Shown here one piece after another: positions 1-7,003 of a stretch of 7,050 nucleotides of DNA. A program made the translations under genes and the position numbers. How positions within the stretch are numbered: position 1 is the stretch's first letter; every line of letters starts with the position of its first letter. The stretch comes from an uncultured Candidatus Pelagibacter sp. (GTDB taxonomy: Bacteria > Pseudomonadota > Alphaproteobacteria > Pelagibacterales > Pelagibacteraceae): positions 1 to 7,050 of the forward strand of contig CALCPL010000101.1 in the NCBI GenBank assembly GCA_937897125.1, given 5' to 3'. The notes under the pieces are model-generated. The model did not search any database. It saw only the letters and a program-made list of their open reading frames with translations, and was not told the DNA's origin.

Positions 1-48
1 TCTACACCTCTCTATTCGTCGGCAGCGTCAGATGTGTATAAGAGACAG
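1..48 (+). other. Untrimmed Illumina/Nextera Tn5 adapter (left end, artefact)
   Basis: This is not genomic DNA. Bases 1-7 match the 3' tail of the Illumina P5 primer (ending TCTACAC). Bases 8-15 are CTCTCTAT, which I recognise as the Nextera i5 index S502. Bases 16-29 are the Nextera read-1 tail TCGTCGGCAGCGTC, and 30-48 are the 19-bp Tn5 mosaic end AGATGTGTATAAGAGACAG. Genomic sequence begins at 49, by chance at the stop codon of the methyltransferase gene. The reverse complement of bases 2-48 recurs at the right end. Confidence 0.98.
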
Positions 49-699
49 TTATAACACTCTACAAACAGTCATTCCGTCACCTAAAGGTACAATGATTTGT
101 TCCACTCTTTTATCGTTTGCAACATAAGTATTAAAATCTCTGATATTTATTGTGTATTTATCTAAATTATCATCATCAGCAACTTCACCATGCCATAAAA
201 CATTGTCTACAATAATCAATCCACCTTTATCCATTAGGTTTAAAGATCTTTCATAATATTCTTTGTAATTCATTTTATCAGCATCAATAAAAACCATATC
301 AAATTTACTATTCTTTAATTCATCTAAACTATCTAATGCAGGTTTAACGATTGTTTGAATTTTATTATCCTGATTAGCTTTTTTAAAAAAAGCTAATGCA
401 ATTTTGTTCGTTCCCTCATCTTTATCAAGCGCTACAAGTTTACCATCATCTGGTAATGCTAATGCTATAGAAAGTGCACTTAACCCAGTAAAAGTACCAA
501 TCTCAAGTACATTTTTAATGTTAGAAGTTTTTATAATCAAATGAAGAAAATGACATTGAGATGTTGCTACTTGCATTCTCTTAACGTCTCCAAGTGTATT
601 ATTGTAATCGATTATTTCTTGCTGAATGGGGTTTAACTTTAAACTAAAACTATTTATATATTTTTCAAGTTTTTCAGTAATTTCAAGGTTCTTACCCAT
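49..699 (-). CDS. SAM-dependent O-methyltransferase, family 3 (caffeoyl-CoA OMT-like)
   Basis: A 216-residue class I SAM-dependent methyltransferase of the O-methyltransferase family 3 / caffeoyl-CoA type, predicted cytoplasmic. Visible motifs in order are the SAM-binding glycine loop VLEIGTFTG (64-72); an acidic residue after strand 2 (LDKD, D92 or D94) that would hold the SAM ribose; FIDADK (137-142) and VDNVLWHG (164-171), whose Asp/Asn residues ligate the divalent metal in this family; and the usual terminal PLGDGMTV (205-212). The length is normal for bacterial members, so the protein looks complete. Its TAA stop (49-51) is the first genomic codon after the adapter. The ATG lies 4 bp after the gatB stop, so it is probably the last visible gene of the gat operon. 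No strong Shine-Dalgarno is seen, only a purine-rich GAAGAAG stretch upstream. Bacterial members methylate varied catechol or other hydroxylated small molecules, and the substrate cannot be read from the sequence. Confidence 0.93.
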   Translation of the reverse strand: MGKNLEITEKLEKYINSFSLKLNPIQQEIIDYNNTLGDVKRMQVATSQCHFLHLIIKTSNIKNVLEIGTFTGLSALSIALALPDDGKLVALDKDEGTNKIALAFFKKANQDNKIQTIVKPALDSLDELKNSKFDMVFIDADKMNYKEYYERSLNLMDKGGLIIVDNVLWHGEVADDDNLDKYTINIRDFNTYVANDKRVEQIIVPLGDGMTVCRVL

Positions 700-703
700 G
701 ATA

Positions 704-2179
704 TTAAAGTTTCTTCTTCAATATCTCATTTATTAATTGAGGATTAGCTTTACCACTTGAAGCTTTCATTGCTTGACCTACAAAGAAACCAAATAGCTTT
801 TCTTTACCATTCTTATATTCAATAGCTTTTTCCCTATTATCATTGATAATCTTATCAATTAAAGCTTCTAATGCTTTAGGGTCACTTTCTTGCTTTAAAC
901 CTTTTTCTTCAACAATTGTTTGGGGATCTTTGTCTCCATCCATCATCAATTCAAATATTGTTTTAGCTATTTTTCCAGAAATTGTTCCATTCTTAATTAG
1001 ATTAATTAACTTTGCTAAATTTTTTGCACTTATTGGACTTTGTGTAATTTCTAAATTTTTATTATTTAAAACAGCAAACAATTCACCTGTAATCCAGTTA
1101 ACGGCTAATTTCATATCTCGGTTTTTTCCCATTTTAGCAACAACTTCCTCAAAATATTTAGCTGTATCAATATCTGATACTAAAATTGTTGCTTCGTAAG
1201 CAGAGACTTTAAATTCATCAATAAATCTTTTTTTCTTATCGTCTGGTAATTCTGGGATATCTGCTTTTAATTGTTCAATAAATTCATCAGTTACTTCTAA
1301 TGGTAATAAATCTGGATCTGGAAAATATCTATAATCATGAGCATCTTCTTTAGATCTCATAGATCTTGTTTCATTTTTTTTAGTATCAAATAATCTTGTT
1401 TCTTGATCGATTGTTTTACCTTCTTCAATTAAATCAACTTGTCTATTAGCTTCATAATCAATAGCCATTTGCATAAATTTAATTGAGTTAACATTTTTAA
1501 TCTCACAACGAGTTCCAAGTTTATCAGAACCTTTAATTCTAACAGAAATATTAACATCAGCTCTTAAAGAGCCTTCCTGCATATTTCCATCACACGTACC
1601 AAGGTATCTCATAATGGATCTTAATTTTTTAACATAAGCACTAACTTCATCTGGAGTTCTCATGTCTGGTTTACTAACAATTTCCATTAAAGCTACACCA
1701 GATCTGTTTAAATCAACCAAAGTATTTTGAGGGTCCATATCATGAATACTTTTTCCAGCATCTTGCTCTAAGTGTAATCTTTCAATCCCTACTTCCTTTT
1801 GACCATGTTCCATATCAAGAACAACTGTACCCTCTCCTACTATTGGATATTTAAATTGTGAAATCTGATAGCCTTGTGGAAGGTCTGCATAAAAATAATT
1901 TTTTCTATCAAAAACTGATCTTTTATTAATTTGAGCTCTTAAGCCTATACCCGTTTTAATTGCTTGTTTTACACAGTACTCATTAATAACTGGAAGCATT
2001 CCTGGAAATGCAGCATCAACTAAACTTACTTGCGTATTAGGTTCTGCACCAAATGTTGTTGATGAAGATGAAAATAATTTAGAATTTGATGTAACCTGTG
2101 CATGAACTTCAAGACCGATAACCACTTCGTAAACATTATCTCGTCTTTCAATTAAATATTCTGAATTATCTTTAGTCAT
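704..2179 (-). CDS. gatB: Aspartyl/glutamyl-tRNA amidotransferase subunit B
   Basis: Subunit B of the GatCAB amidotransferase. It binds the mischarged tRNA and activates the Glu/Asp carboxylate with ATP, and receives ammonia channelled from GatA. The protein has 491 residues, slightly longer than the usual 475-480. The N-terminal kinase-like cradle starts with IGLEVHAQ (21-28), whose E24 and H26 belong to the metal/ATP pocket. It continues with [11 protein letters not shown] (53-63), [17 protein letters not shown] (92-108) and the family signature region [17 protein letters not shown] (156-172). Position 163 is Ala where many homologues have Pro. Further conserved blocks are [11 protein letters not shown] (200-210), [11 protein letters not shown] (222-232) and [13 protein letters not shown] (281-293). 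The helical GatB/YqeY tail (about 335-491) ends in the usual [16 protein letters not shown] motif (478-489). The ATG directly follows the gatA TAG with no spacer, which supports this start and suggests translational coupling. Confidence 0.98.
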   Translation of the reverse strand: MTKDNSEYLIERRDNVYEVVIGLEVHAQVTSNSKLFSSSSTTFGAEPNTQVSLVDAAFPGMLPVINEYCVKQAIKTGIGLRAQINKRSVFDRKNYFYADLPQGYQISQFKYPIVGEGTVVLDMEHGQKEVGIERLHLEQDAGKSIHDMDPQNTLVDLNRSGVALMEIVSKPDMRTPDEVSAYVKKLRSIMRYLGTCDGNMQEGSLRADVNISVRIKGSDKLGTRCEIKNVNSIKFMQMAIDYEANRQVDLIEEGKTIDQETRLFDTKKNETRSMRSKEDAHDYRYFPDPDLLPLEVTDEFIEQLKADIPELPDDKKKRFIDEFKVSAYEATILVSDIDTAKYFEEVVAKMGKNRDMKLAVNWITGELFAVLNNKNLEITQSPISAKNLAKLINLIKNGTISGKIAKTIFELMMDGDKDPQTIVEEKGLKQESDPKALEALIDKIINDNREKAIEYKNGKEKLFGFFVGQAMKASSGKANPQLINEILKKKL

Positions 2180-3637
2180 CTATTTAATCCACCAATCAGT
2201 AATTTTATTTTTAAACTGGATTTTTTCTTCCATAGCATAAGCAATGTTTAAAATATTTTGTTCATCGAAAGCTTTACCAATAATTTGTAGTCCCAATGGA
2301 TAACCCTTAACATCTACTCCTGCTGGAATTGAAATTGCTGGTAATCCAGCTAAATTAACTGGAACTGTGAATATATCATTTAAATACATTGAAACTGGGT
2401 CATTAGTTTTTTCACCAATTTTAAAAGCAGCACTTGGTGTCGATGGAGTTAAAATTGCATCAACTTTTTTGTAAGCTTCATCAAAATCATTTTTAATTAA
2501 TTTTCTAACTTTTTGTGCCTTTAGATAATAAGCATCATAATAACCAGAGGACAAAACATATGTTCCAATCATTATTCTTCTTTGAACTTCGCTACCAAAA
2601 CCTTCAGATCTTGTTTTTTCGTACATATCAATAAGGTTTTCACCTTTAGATCTAAAACCATACTTAACACCATCATATCTAGCTAAGTTTGAAGAAGCTT
2701 CAGCAGGAGCTACTATATAATAAGTAGGTAGAGCATAATTTGTATGAGGTAATGAAATTTCAACAATTTCAGCACCACAATCTTTTGCATACTCAATTCC
2801 CTTAGTCCATAAATCCTCTATCTCTTTAGGCATTCCATCAACTCTATATTCTTTAGGAATTCCAATTTTCTTACCTTTGATATTGTTTGTTAATTCTTTG
2901 CTGTATTCATTTCTTTTAAAATCAATTGATGTTGAATCTTTTTCATCATAAGTGCTAATTATTTCCTGAAGCAATGCACAATCTTTTACATCTTTAGACA
3001 TTGGTCCTGCTTGATCTAATGAAGATGCAAAAGCAACAATTCCATATCGTGAACAACTTCCATAAGTAGGCTTTAATCCAACAGTACCCGTAAATGAAGC
3101 AGGTTGTCTAATAGAGCCACCAGTATCAGTTCCAATTGTAATAGGTGTTAAATTAGCTGCTAGAGCTGATGCAGAGCCTCCTGAAGAGCCTCCTGGTACC
3201 AAACCTTTATCTATTGGACTTTGTACATTTCCAAAAAAACTAGTTTCATTAGATGAGCCCATTGCAAATTCATCACAATTTAACTTACCAAGTAATATTG
3301 CACCTTCATTCCAAATATTTTGAGTAACAGTAGACTCGTACGGTGGAATAAAATTATTTAAAATTTTACTACCTGCTGTAGTTTTTACATCTTTAGTGCA
3401 AAACAAATCTTTAACTGCCATTGGAACACCCGGAAGCTTTAAATCAAAATTAGGTTTTTGATCAAAACTTTTAGCTTTCAAAAGTGCATTAGAAAAATCT
3501 TCTGTTATGTAAGCATTTAAATCTCTAGACTTTTCTCCTCTATCAATAAAAGCTTTGGTAGTTTCTTCAGAAGAAATTTTTTTATCTTTAATATTTTTAA
3601 CTAATTCAGTTAAAGTGAGTGATGTGATATCTGACAT
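2180..3637 (-). CDS. gatA: Aspartyl/glutamyl-tRNA amidotransferase subunit A (glutaminase)
   Basis: Amidase-signature subunit of GatCAB. It hydrolyses glutamine and passes ammonia through a tunnel to GatB. The protein has 485 residues, the normal length. The Ser-cisSer-Lys triad is intact: K76 in VPMAVKDLF (71-79), cis-S151 in [15 protein letters not shown] (148-162), and nucleophile S175 in [12 protein letters not shown] (169-180). The spacings of 75 and 24 residues match characterised GatA and other amidase-signature enzymes. Other family blocks are [15 protein letters not shown] (117-131), [26 protein letters not shown] (187-212) and [18 protein letters not shown] (354-371). The C-terminal [18 protein letters not shown] (423-440) is also typical. 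Its start codon overlaps the gatC stop by one base (TAATG), and an AAGGG (complement of 3648-3652) lies 10 bp upstream as a plausible ribosome-binding site. It ends with TAG, the only stop in the window that is not TAA. Confidence 0.98.
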   Translation of the reverse strand: MSDITSLTLTELVKNIKDKKISSEETTKAFIDRGEKSRDLNAYITEDFSNALLKAKSFDQKPNFDLKLPGVPMAVKDLFCTKDVKTTAGSKILNNFIPPYESTVTQNIWNEGAILLGKLNCDEFAMGSSNETSFFGNVQSPIDKGLVPGGSSGGSASALAANLTPITIGTDTGGSIRQPASFTGTVGLKPTYGSCSRYGIVAFASSLDQAGPMSKDVKDCALLQEIISTYDEKDSTSIDFKRNEYSKELTNNIKGKKIGIPKEYRVDGMPKEIEDLWTKGIEYAKDCGAEIVEISLPHTNYALPTYYIVAPAEASSNLARYDGVKYGFRSKGENLIDMYEKTRSEGFGSEVQRRIMIGTYVLSSGYYDAYYLKAQKVRKLIKNDFDEAYKKVDAILTPSTPSAAFKIGEKTNDPVSMYLNDIFTVPVNLAGLPAISIPAGVDVKGYPLGLQIIGKAFDEQNILNIAYAMEEKIQFKNKITDWWIK

Positions 3638-3924
3638 TATTCAACAACCCTTGGTACTACAAAAAAATCTTCATTTTCTTCTGGTGAGTTTTTTAATATT
3701 TGATCTCTTATATTTTCACTTTTAACCTCATCAGCTCTTAATTTTAATGTAGTTTCTGCAACAGAGGTTAAAGGCTCAACATTGTCAGTATTGAGTTCAT
3801 TCAATTTTTCAATGAAATCAAATATAGAGTTAAGATCTCCAGCTAATTTATTAGCTTTTGCATCATCAACTGAGATTCTTGATAATTTAGATATATGCTT
3901 TATTGTTTTAAGATCAATTGTCAT
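3637..3924 (-). CDS. gatC: Aspartyl/glutamyl-tRNA amidotransferase subunit C
   Basis: Small GatCAB subunit that wraps around the GatA-GatB interface and stabilises GatA. The protein has 95 residues, the family norm. Recognisable parts are the N-terminal helix pair ending at [25 protein letters not shown] (31-55), the LRADEV block (62-67), and the very typical C-terminal FFVVPRVVE (87-95). It is the promoter-proximal gene of the leftward operon gatC-gatA-gatB-methyltransferase. The ATG at the complement of 3922-3924 gives the standard [17 protein letters not shown] start. No Shine-Dalgarno is evident just upstream (TTTAATTACCAC). As GatCAB is essential where GlnRS and/or AsnRS is lacking, the organism probably relies on it for Gln-tRNA, as most Alphaproteobacteria do. 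That last point is inference. Confidence 0.96.
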   Translation of the reverse strand: MTIDLKTIKHISKLSRISVDDAKANKLAGDLNSIFDFIEKLNELNTDNVEPLTSVAETTLKLRADEVKSENIRDQILKNSPEENEDFFVVPRVVE

Positions 3925-3975
3925 GTGGTAATTAAATATGTCGGCAAACTATCACTTAAGTATAAAATATACAAT
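3925..3975. promoter_or_regulatory. Divergent intergenic promoter region, gatC / ruvX
   Basis: This 51-bp spacer separates two oppositely transcribed operons and must hold the start signals for both unless transcription starts inside a coding region. It is very AT-rich. Rightward, TATAAAAT (3961-3968) and TATACAAT (3968-3975) resemble -10 boxes but lie within about 15 bp of the ruvX ATG. Use of either would give a very short or absent leader. Leftward, AT-rich -10-like stretches are present, but I cannot assign a convincing -35/-10 pair. An 8-bp palindrome ACTTAAGT (3954-3961) sits in the middle. No Shine-Dalgarno precedes either gene. Promoter function is inferred from the divergent layout, and exact boxes are uncertain. 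Confidence 0.5.
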
Positions 3976-4431
3976 ATGATCACAATTGAAGATTTTAAAA
4001 TAAAACACTCAAATAAGGTAAGATTTATTGGTTTAGATTTAGGATCTAAAAGAATTGGTGTCTCAATTTGTGATGAAAGACAATCCATAGCCACACCCTT
4101 TAAAACCATTAACAAAACCAACACAAACGAACTAATTGACGAACTTAAGATAATAATTAAAGATAATAATATTGGTGGAATAATTGTAGGGCACCCAGTT
4201 AATATGGATGGAAGTCTAGGAAGATCCGCTCAATCAGTTAATGACGTTGCATCAAATATATCAAAATCTATAGACCTGCCTGTAATATTGTGGGATGAGA
4301 GACTTTCAACAGTTGGCGCATTTAATCTATCAAGTTTATTAGACGTTAATGTTTCAAAAAGAGTTAAAACAATTGATCAAAACGCTGCAGCCTTTATTTT
4401 ACAAGGGGCAATAGACTTTTTAAATAATTAA
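3976..4431 (+). CDS. ruvX: RuvX/YqgF family putative Holliday junction resolvase / pre-16S rRNA nuclease
   Basis: A 151-residue YqgF-family protein with an RNase H-like fold. Family members are annotated as putative Holliday junction resolvases, and E. coli YqgF has been linked to 5' maturation of pre-16S rRNA. Motifs are GLDLGSKRIGVS (19-30) with D21, VGHPVNMDGS (71-80; usually VGLPxNMDGS), WDERLST (106-112) with E109, and DQNAAAFILQ (134-143) with D134. The acidic D-E-D set expected for metal-dependent nuclease activity is therefore intact. I start the gene at ATG 3976 because the reading frame upstream to an earlier ATG at 3895 would cross the spacer and overlap gatC on the other strand. 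It would also add 27 residues with no family similarity, whereas 151 residues is a normal length. It is the first gene of the rightward block, ahead of pyrB. Confidence 0.94.
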   Translation: MITIEDFKIKHSNKVRFIGLDLGSKRIGVSICDERQSIATPFKTINKTNTNELIDELKIIIKDNNIGGIIVGHPVNMDGSLGRSAQSVNDVASNISKSIDLPVILWDERLSTVGAFNLSSLLDVNVSKRVKTIDQNAAAFILQGAIDFLNN

Positions 4432-4434
4432 TAC

Positions 4435-4463
4435 TTGCCATAGTGATGGTTAATAGTTATAGA
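4435..4463 (+). promoter_or_regulatory. Candidate sigma-70-type promoter for pyrB
   Basis: In the 42-bp gap between ruvX and pyrB, TTGCCA (4435-4440; 5 of 6 to TTGACA) is separated by exactly 17 bp from TATAGA (4458-4463; 4 of 6 to TATAAT). Initiation about 7 bp downstream would fall only a few bases before the pyrB ATG at 4474, giving a nearly leaderless mRNA. A short inverted repeat CCAT-AGTG-ATGG (4438-4449) overlaps the -35 edge and could be chance or an operator. The gap has no room for a leader peptide and attenuator of the enterobacterial pyrBI kind. In an AT-rich genome such matches arise by chance, so this is tentative. Confidence 0.35.
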
Positions 4464-4473
4464 GTTAATTTTA

Positions 4474-5415
4474 ATGGCAACCAAAATAAATAAAGCTATT
4501 AAGATTTCTCAAAAACACCTCCTAGGTATTCAAGATCTATCAATTAATGATGTTAATCTCATTTTAGAAGAAGCTAAAAGCTTCATTAAATTAAATCAAA
4601 GTAAAAATAAAAGATTAAATGTATTAAATGGTAAAACTCAAATTAATTTGTTTTTTGAACCCTCCACTAGAACACAAAGTTCATTTGAATTAGCTGGAAA
4701 AAGATTAGGTGCAGATGTTATGTCAATGAACATGGCGAACTCTGCGGTTAAGAAAGGTGAAACACTAATAGATACCGCAATGACTTTAAATGCAATGCAT
4801 CCAGATATAATTGTAATTAGACACCAGGATTCAGGTGCATGTAATCTTTTATCTCAAAAAGTAAATTGTGCAGTACTTAATGCTGGTGATGGAAGCCGTG
4901 AACACCCTACTCAAGCTTTATTAGATGCTTTAACAATTATAAATCGTAAAAAGAAAATTGAAGGTTTAAGAGTTGCGATTTGTGGTGACATAACTCATTC
5001 ACGTGTTGCAAGATCAAATATTTATCTTCTAAATATGTTGGGTGCAGAAGTTAACATTATTGCACCATCAAACTTAATGCCAAAAGAAATAGAAAAGTTT
5101 GGTGTTAATACATTTACAGATATGAAAAAAGGTCTGAAAGATTGTGATATTGTAATGATGCTAAGACTACAAAATGAAAGGATGACTAGTTCTTTCTTGT
5201 CTTCTAATAGAGAATACTATGAATATTATGGACTAACTCCAGATAAGCTTGCTCATGCAAAAGATGATGCTTTGATTATGCATCCAGGTCCAATGAATAG
5301 AGGGATCGAAATTGATACAAAATTAGCAGATGACATTAACAGAAGCGTGATTAAGGAACAGGTTGAACTAGGTGTTGCAGTAAGAATGGCTTGTTTAAAA
5401 ATATTTTGTGAATAA
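4474..5415 (+). CDS. pyrB: Aspartate carbamoyltransferase catalytic subunit
   Basis: Catalyses carbamoyl phosphate + L-aspartate to N-carbamoyl-L-aspartate, the committed step of de novo pyrimidine synthesis, in the cytoplasm. The protein has 313 residues, the normal length. The active site is intact. The carbamoyl-phosphate loop is [20 protein letters not shown] (60-79) with S64-T65-R66-T67. The 80s-loop equivalent is SAVKKGETL (90-98) with K94, and [12 protein letters not shown] (142-153) carries H144 and Q147. [12 protein letters not shown] (171-182) is followed by the aspartate-binding RLQNERM (231-237) and [11 protein letters not shown] (270-280). No pyrI regulatory subunit gene follows. 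Instead the dihydroorotase-like gene starts at the base after the pyrB TAA. That arrangement resembles bacteria in which ATCase is a PyrB-PyrC' complex, so the partner of this enzyme is probably that neighbour. The start is supported by MATKIN...[10 protein letters not shown], the usual alphaproteobacterial N-terminus. Only a weak AGAG lies about 9 bp upstream. Confidence 0.98.
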   Translation: MATKINKAIKISQKHLLGIQDLSINDVNLILEEAKSFIKLNQSKNKRLNVLNGKTQINLFFEPSTRTQSSFELAGKRLGADVMSMNMANSAVKKGETLIDTAMTLNAMHPDIIVIRHQDSGACNLLSQKVNCAVLNAGDGSREHPTQALLDALTIINRKKKIEGLRVAICGDITHSRVARSNIYLLNMLGAEVNIIAPSNLMPKEIEKFGVNTFTDMKKGLKDCDIVMMLRLQNERMTSSFLSSNREYYEYYGLTPDKLAHAKDDALIMHPGPMNRGIEIDTKLADDINRSVIKEQVELGVAVRMACLKIFCE

Positions 5416-6702
5416 ATGAAAAAACAATACTTTATAAATGCAAATATAATTGACCCTCATAACTCTATCAATGAGAACGGTGGATTAATTATTGGTGAAG
5501 ATGGTTTAATTGAAGCTATTGGTAAAAAAGTAAATTCTAACAACATTCCATCAAGAGAAAAAGTAATAGACTTAAATGGCAAATATATATTCCCAGGTCT
5601 TGTTGATATGCGTGTCTTTGCAGGTGAGCCTGGTTATGAATATAAAGAAAATTTTAGAACTCTAAGTAATGCAGCACTTGCAGGAGGTGTTACTTCAGTT
5701 GTTACTATGCCGAATACAGATCCAATTATTGATAACGTTTCAATAGTAGATTTTTTAAAAAGACGTGGAAGAGATAAATCTAAAATTAATGTTTTTCCAA
5801 GTGCCGCCCTTACAAAAAATATTGAAGGAACTACCATGACTGAATTTGGTCTACTTCAAAGTAGAGGAATAATTGGATTTACTGATGGAGTTAAAACAAT
5901 TCAAAATACTAGACTGATGTCTCGTATAATGAACTCAGCTAAAGATTTAGGCACACTAATCATGCAGCATGCTGAAGATTATGATTTATCTAAAAATGGA
6001 ATGATCAATTCTGGAATTATTGCAACCAAACTTGGGTTATCTGGAATACCTGCTGTTGCCGAAAGAATAATTATTGAAAGAGATTTAACGTTGCTTGAAA
6101 ATATTAAATGTAGATATCACATATCACAAATCTCAGCCGCAAAATCAGTTGAAATTATTGAGGAAAGAAAAAATAAAGTTAAGTTTACGACAGGTGTCTC
6201 CATAAATAACCTTTCATTAAATGAAAATGATATAGGTGATTTCAGAACTTTCTTAAAATTATCACCCCCATTAAGAACTGAAGAAGATAGAATTGCTCTA
6301 GTGCAAGGATTAAAAGATGAAACGATAGATGTTATTGTATCTGATCACAAACCGGAAGATGAAGAGCAAAAAAGATTAACGTTTGCACAAGCATCTACAG
6401 GAGCTTCTGGAATAGAAACGCTTTTATCACTAAGTCTAGAGTTATATCACAATGGCTCTGTTAAATTAGAAACTATAATTAAAGCCTTAACATCAAACCC
6501 TGCAAAAATTTTAAAAATTGATAAGGGTAATCTTTCAGTGGGTAATGAAGCAGATTTTTGCATTGTAGATATTGATAAGCCATGGGTTGTTAAAAAAGAT
6601 AAACTTATCTCCAAATCAAAAAACACCTCCATTGAAGACAAAAAACTCCAAGGTAAAGTCACTAATACATTTGTAAAAGGTGAAGAATTATTTAAGTTAT
6701 AA
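5416..6702 (+). CDS. pyrC: Dihydroorotase-family protein (PyrC/PyrX), probably non-catalytic ATCase partner
   Basis: A 428-residue class I dihydroorotase/amidohydrolase-family protein. Homology-based annotation would call it dihydroorotase (carbamoyl-aspartate to dihydroorotate). It has the small beta-sandwich N-terminus ending IFPGLVD (58-64) and a TIM-barrel. Family landmarks that remain are MPNTDP (98-103), GFTDG with D157, QHAED with H185, YHISQIS with H235, VSDHKPED with D310, and the C-terminal NPAKIL...G.L..G..AD region (361-380). However, the strand-1 metal motif, normally DxHxHxREPG, reads D64-M-R-V-F-A-G-E-P-G. Both histidines are replaced (R66, F68) and the substrate-binding Arg is Gly70. 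The usual NPPLR is SPPLR (283-287), and an HH in the 260s region is NN (264-265). This pattern fits the inactive PyrC'/PyrX proteins that assemble with PyrB in many proteobacteria. A separate active dihydroorotase should then exist elsewhere in the genome. It begins directly after the pyrB stop (TAAATG), with no visible ribosome-binding site, which points to translational coupling. Family placement is certain; lack of activity is inferred. Confidence 0.93.
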   Translation: MKKQYFINANIIDPHNSINENGGLIIGEDGLIEAIGKKVNSNNIPSREKVIDLNGKYIFPGLVDMRVFAGEPGYEYKENFRTLSNAALAGGVTSVVTMPNTDPIIDNVSIVDFLKRRGRDKSKINVFPSAALTKNIEGTTMTEFGLLQSRGIIGFTDGVKTIQNTRLMSRIMNSAKDLGTLIMQHAEDYDLSKNGMINSGIIATKLGLSGIPAVAERIIIERDLTLLENIKCRYHISQISAAKSVEIIEERKNKVKFTTGVSINNLSLNENDIGDFRTFLKLSPPLRTEEDRIALVQGLKDETIDVIVSDHKPEDEEQKRLTFAQASTGASGIETLLSLSLELYHNGSVKLETIIKALTSNPAKILKIDKGNLSVGNEADFCIVDIDKPWVVKKDKLISKSKNTSIEDKKLQGKVTNTFVKGEELFKL

Positions 6703-6704
6703 TA

Positions 6705-7003
6705 ATGGAATATTTAATTGTTGCATTAAGCTCATATTTATTAGGATCAATACCTTTTGGTTTTATACTTACAAAAATATTTTTAAAAAAAGATATTAGA
6801 GATATTGGCTCAGGAAACATTGGAGCTACAAATGCTCTTAGAACAGGTAATAAAACGTTAGGCTACGCAACTTTATTGCTGGATATAACAAAAGCTGTAT
6901 TGCCTGTTTTATATGTAAAATTTAATTATCCCGATTATATCTTTATTGCATCATTAAGCGCATTTTTAGGTCACGTTTTTCCAATATGGCTTAAGTTTAA
7001 AGG
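6705..7003 (+). CDS. plsY: Glycerol-3-phosphate acyltransferase PlsY, 3'-truncated at adapter
   Basis: Integral membrane acyl-phosphate:glycerol-3-phosphate acyltransferase, which makes lysophosphatidic acid in the first step of phospholipid synthesis using acyl-phosphate from PlsX. Only the N-terminal 99 residues plus two bases of codon 100 are genomic. Full-length proteins are about 190-210 residues, so roughly half is missing. Motif 1 is [10 protein letters not shown] (12-21), following a hydrophobic first membrane helix. Motif 2 is [22 protein letters not shown] (33-54), which includes the conserved SGNxGATN glycine-rich loop. A second hydrophobic helix lies around 54-73 and a third around 78-95, ending in [12 protein letters not shown] (89-100), just before the expected GGKG motif. 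The frame reads on into the adapter for 11 residues ([11 protein letters not shown]) and stops at 7040; those residues are artefactual. The start lies 2 bp after the pyrC-like stop, so it is probably in the same transcript. Confidence 0.95.

Noticed and set aside
843..1199. 118-codon open frame on the plus strand inside gatB
   Set aside because: It is antisense to a fully conserved gatB coding region. Its product has no recognisable family, and AT-rich coding sequence often leaves such shadow frames.
3921..4124. 67-codon minus-strand frame covering the divergent spacer and the 5' part of ruvX
   Set aside because: It overlaps conserved ruvX codons on the opposite strand as well as the promoter region, and has no recognisable motif.
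5634..5837. 67-codon minus-strand frame inside the dihydroorotase-like gene
   Set aside because: It is antisense to conserved TIM-barrel coding sequence and has no independent start signal or family resemblance.
6447..6662. 71-codon minus-strand frame inside the 3' part of the dihydroorotase-like gene
   Set aside because: It is a shadow of a conserved coding frame and has no recognisable product.
5416..6702. Dihydroorotase-like gene as a decaying pseudogene because its metal ligands are lost
   Set aside because: The frame is uninterrupted and of family-normal length, other conserved blocks are well kept, and it is tightly coupled to pyrB. Selective loss of only catalytic residues fits a retained non-catalytic role better than decay.
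49..7003. A hidden novel multi-gene system (defence, mobile or biosynthetic)
   Set aside because: Every gene except the methyltransferase belongs to a well-known core family in a gene order typical of Alphaproteobacteria. No gap exceeds 51 bp, and no repeats, tRNA, CRISPR or integrase are present.
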